From: JANNRW01 sp031401815
GTDB taxonomy: Bacteria; Desulfobacterota; Desulfuromonadia; Geobacterales; DSM-12255
Length of the DNA stretch: 8,131 bases
Assembly (NCBI GenBank): GCA_031401815.1
Contig: JANNRW010000288.1
Location: forward strand, 1 to 8,131
Reading direction: 5' to 3'
Within the stretch, counting starts at the first letter, position 1, and each line of letters begins with the position of its first letter. The translations under genes and the position numbers were made by a program. Positions 6,701 through 8,131 of this stretch are shown here, piece after piece. The notes below the pieces were generated by a model. It saw nothing but the letters and a program-made list of their open reading frames with translations, was not told the origin of the DNA and did not search any database.

Positions 6701-8131
6701 GAGCTCTCTCTTGTCGATCCAACTACCGGCAATGCATGGCTGACACCGAATGTGAACGCCATGATCAATCTCAAGTGGGAATATGTATGGCACTGCCACA
6801 TATTAAGTCACGAAGAGAACGATATGATGAGGCCGATACAGTTTAACGTAGTAACAAGCGCTCCGAATGCACCAACCGCTCTTGCCGCTGTACCAGGCGC
6901 TACCATAGCACTCTCCTGGACAGATCCGACACCGGCAATTCCTGCAAACCTGGGGAATCAGCAGAACGAAATCGGCTTCAAAGTAGAGCGTTGTGCTGGT
7001 GCTGGATGTAGTAATTTTGCCCAGATCGGCACTGCCCTGGCCAATGCAACTGCCTATACTGATAATCCGGCAGGCGGGACTTACAGGTACAGAGTAATTT
7101 CCTACAATGCATCCGGTGATTCTGCCCCTTCCAATATAGCTGAGGCTGCCATAGCAACCGTACCTGATCCTCCGACTATCGGAGCAGGGACAGCCGGGAA
7201 CCAGACGGCAACCATCAACTTTACACCACCTGGCAACAATGGCGGCTCAGCCATACTGGATTATACGGTCTACTTCAGTCCTGCTGGAGCCCCTGCCGCC
7301 GCCGCCGGAGCTGGCAGCCCGATTGTTGTGTCCGGTCTTACTAACGGACAAAGCTACACTTTCTATGTAAGAGCAAGAAACGCCATAGGATCCAGCGCAG
7401 CATCCGGAACCGTAACGGTCACCCCGGCAACCGTGCCTGGGATGCCGACAAATGTGACTGCAACCGAAGGCGATGCACAGGCAACCGTTGTTTTCACTGC
7501 TCCTGGTAGCAACGGCGGCAGCAACATAACTTCCTACACCGTGACCTCCAACCCGGGCAGCAGAACAGCCAGCGGAGCTGGCAGCCCGCTTACTGTAACC
7601 GGACTGACCAATGGCACCAGTTATGTATTTACTGTAACAGCCACAAATGCAATGGGTACCGGTGCTGCATCGAATCAATCAAACATGGTGATTCCAGCCG
7701 GCGTAACGACAAATGCTGCTCCATCCGCCCTTACAGCAAGAGCTTCTACGGCCAATACAGCTCAGCCGACAGTGACACTCAGCTGGACAGACAATTCAAC
7801 CACTGAAACCGGTTTTATTGTTCAGAGGGCAAGAAACAGTACATTCACAACAAGCGTAGTAACTTTTACATCAACTCCGGCCAGTCCATTTGTTGACACT
7901 ACTCCGCCACCGAACTTAACATACTTCTACCGTGTCAAAGCGACTTTTGCGGCAGGCCCGGACTCGGCCTGGTCTAATACGGCAACAGCGACTCCACGGC
8001 AACTGCCGCTCGCACCGACCAACTTTGCGACTACCGGCAGAACTGCTACCACCATCTCGCTTTCCTGGACAGATAATGCCACAAACGAGACAAGCTATCA
8101 GGTAGAGCGAAGAGTCAGCCCGGCAGCAGAC
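3752..8131 (+). CDS. ompB: Large secreted OmpB/MofA-type multicopper oxidase with C-terminal fibronectin type III modules, 3' end outside window
   Basis: An open frame of 1460 codons with no stop before the window edge. The start follows AAGGAGG (3740-3746) by five bases. Residues 1-32 are a signal peptide cut near GHA-YLK. All four multicopper oxidase ligand motifs are present: HLHGG (H230, H232), HDHSWG (H293, H295), HPVHFH (H908, H911, H913) and HCHILSHEENDMM (H1014, C1015, H1016, H1020, M1025). Typical second-domain strings occur at VNG (501-503), YRLRVLNA (516-523) and AERADVIVDF (from 647). A catalytic part of about 1030 residues is roughly twice the usual laccase size, as in MofA and OmpB. 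From about residue 1038 Fn3 modules follow. OmpB of G. sulfurreducens is an extracellular copper protein needed for Fe(III) oxide reduction; MofA is linked to Mn(II) oxidation. The symbol is by similarity of architecture; the substrate here is not known. Confidence 0.88.
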   Translation, partial: MTNLWSKLLRSALCSALIAAVTVAVLPVGGHAYLKPGGVVQGDPFPDYLTTPNWANSPPMRKFIDALPGLGSGSSNLLGQFIPVAVPDIVSYPGTDYYEIKLQQFTEQMHSDLGPTTMRGYMQSNLGTDTSSCAPALSQACLAALTAASNTVSVQVKPHYLGPVIVAEKDRPVRVKFINDLPTGAAGELFVPVDKTIMGSGPFQIDYDPVTKQPRAMLTGEFAQNRAELHLHGGRTPWISDGTPHQWITPANEVTSYPQGVSVENVPDMVEPGAGALTYYWTNQQSARMLFYHDHSWGITRLNVYVGEAAGYIIRDQVEKDLVNGTNVSLVNPTLARIIPADEIPLVVQDKSYVDANPANETYVLTTDPTWNWGSSPLVAGKRAPVTGDFWWPHVYMPAQNPFDITGIAPLGRWAYGPYFWPATNNAFQPVPNPYFNTDCDPEFDPTPLDLEITPADMAANVLAIAGYTVYDGIPYCQPPEIPSTPNPSWGAEAFMDTPTVNGTAYPVMTVDPKAYRLRVLNAAHDRFFNLQMYKADTTVNPNTDLASSALCGAFVGGCATATEVKMLPAIDYSLDPTWPTTWPADVRPGGIPDWTTAGPSWIMIGNEGGFLPRPVVIPNQPVNWNVDVTTFNAGNVNAGSLILAPAERADVIVDFSQYAGQTLILYNDAPAPWPALDPHYDYYTGAPDNRGMGGVNTTLPGFGPNTRTIMQIKVNAGSNPAYNTAPLFAAFKKVTGVNAKPGVFEASQDPLIVGQGNMNKTGDPARYEAFVFQEPYSAINQAYAKQFPTVYPNWGIARINDKVINFKGADGSTTYQYNALDPTTLPWDATKKTYGGLPMKFKAIQDEQGETFDDFGRMRAALGLELITPGANRVNFIVQTYNDPATEVLEENGIQVWKITHNGVDTHPVHFHLFDVQVLNRVGWDGFIRLPDPTELGWKETVRISPLEDTVVALKPVTPKLPFGVPESYRPKNPATPLGDTTELSLVDPTTGNAWLTPNVNAMINLKWEYVWHCHILSHEENDMMRPIQFNVVTSAPNAPTALAAVPGATIALSWTDPTPAIPANLGNQQNEIGFKVERCAGAGCSNFAQIGTALANATAYTDNPAGGTYRYRVISYNASGDSAPSNIAEAAIATVPDPPTIGAGTAGNQTATINFTPPGNNGGSAILDYTVYFSPAGAPAAAAGAGSPIVVSGLTNGQSYTFYVRARNAIGSSAASGTVTVTPATVPGMPTNVTATEGDAQATVVFTAPGSNGGSNITSYTVTSNPGSRTASGAGSPLTVTGLTNGTSYVFTVTATNAMGTGAASNQSNMVIPAGVTTNAAPSALTARASTANTAQPTVTLSWTDNSTTETGFIVQRARNSTFTTSVVTFTSTPASPFVDTTPPPNLTYFYRVKATFAAGPDSAWSNTATATPRQLPLAPTNFATTGRTATTISLSWTDNATNETSYQVERRVSPAAD
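6863..8131 (+). repeat. Array of at least five fibronectin type III modules in the multicopper oxidase
   Basis: Protein-level repeats of about 90-100 residues start near residues 1038, 1137, 1228, 1321 and 1418; the fifth is cut by the window. They fall into two kinds. Modules 1, 4 and 5 carry LSWTD followed by a (T/N)E..(G/S)(F/Y).V(E/Q)R string. Modules 2 and 3 share NGGS.I..YTV, GAGSP, GLTNG.SY and a TN/RNA.G ending. Modules 2 and 3 also share a 16-base identical stretch (7306-7321 and 7573-7588), 267 bases or 89 codons apart, so they look like a more recent duplication. Module 1 has an extra cysteine pair (C1081, C1086). Such arrays usually serve as spacers or adhesion surfaces on secreted proteins. 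Confidence 0.8.

Noticed and set aside
5672..6799. A 375-residue minus-strand open frame
   Set aside because: It lies wholly inside the multicopper oxidase frame, which has intact ligand motifs. Its translation has no recognisable domain and is explained by codon bias on the opposite strand.
7306..7588. Repeats near the end as a CRISPR-like array
   Set aside because: There is only one 16-base match, spaced by 89 codons in frame, and it reflects homologous Fn3 protein modules.
7247..7678. A minus-strand open frame rich in Gly, Ser and Cys
   Set aside because: It is the mirror of the repetitive Fn3 modules 2 and 3; the composition is an artefact of their Ala/Thr/Gly codons.

Overview
The window looks like chromosome from a metal-reducing deltaproteobacterium of the Geobacter/Geotalea type (Desulfuromonadales). 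The evidence is a secreted multicopper oxidase of the OmpB/MofA kind carrying fibronectin type III repeats, an exported c-type cytochrome fused to a solute-binding fold, and a run of exported small proteins. The genus is inferred from gene content, not from a marker gene.

Left end (1-400), minus strand: a small exported or membrane-anchored protein of unknown function (333 to 37) overlaps by ATGA the start of a second gene that leaves the window (40 to 1). The first gene has a full signal-like N-terminus and a strong GGAGGAG ribosome site only if it starts at an ATT codon. The ribosome site of the second gene is buried in a 10-bp hairpin, which suggests translational coupling. A candidate promoter lies at 371-399.

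Divergent spacer (334-631): a 135-bp non-coding element (428-562) has 22-bp terminal inverted repeats and a perfect 24-bp-arm palindrome at its centre. It looks like a miniature inverted-repeat transposable element. A candidate promoter (576-603) for the rightward genes starts just outside its right end.

Right part (632-8131), plus strand: five genes in a row, all with export signals. They encode a SCO/SenC copper chaperone or thiol oxidoreductase (632-1210), a monohaem cytochrome c joined to a periplasmic-binding-protein fold (1222-2928), a small protein with CxxxC and CxC (2925-3281, TTG start overlapping the previous stop), a very basic small protein (3459-3713), and the multicopper oxidase with at least five Fn3 modules (3752 to beyond the end). 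A 177-bp spacer (3282-3458) splits the run and contains inverted repeats but no convincing terminator.

A reasonable reading is an extracytoplasmic copper and electron-transfer module: the oxidase with all copper ligands present, a SCO protein and possibly the CxxxC/CxC protein to supply copper or keep its thiols reduced, and a cytochrome fused to a binding domain. In Geobacter sulfurreducens, OmpB is an outer-surface multicopper protein needed for reduction of insoluble Fe(III) oxide. Whether this protein has the same role is inference.
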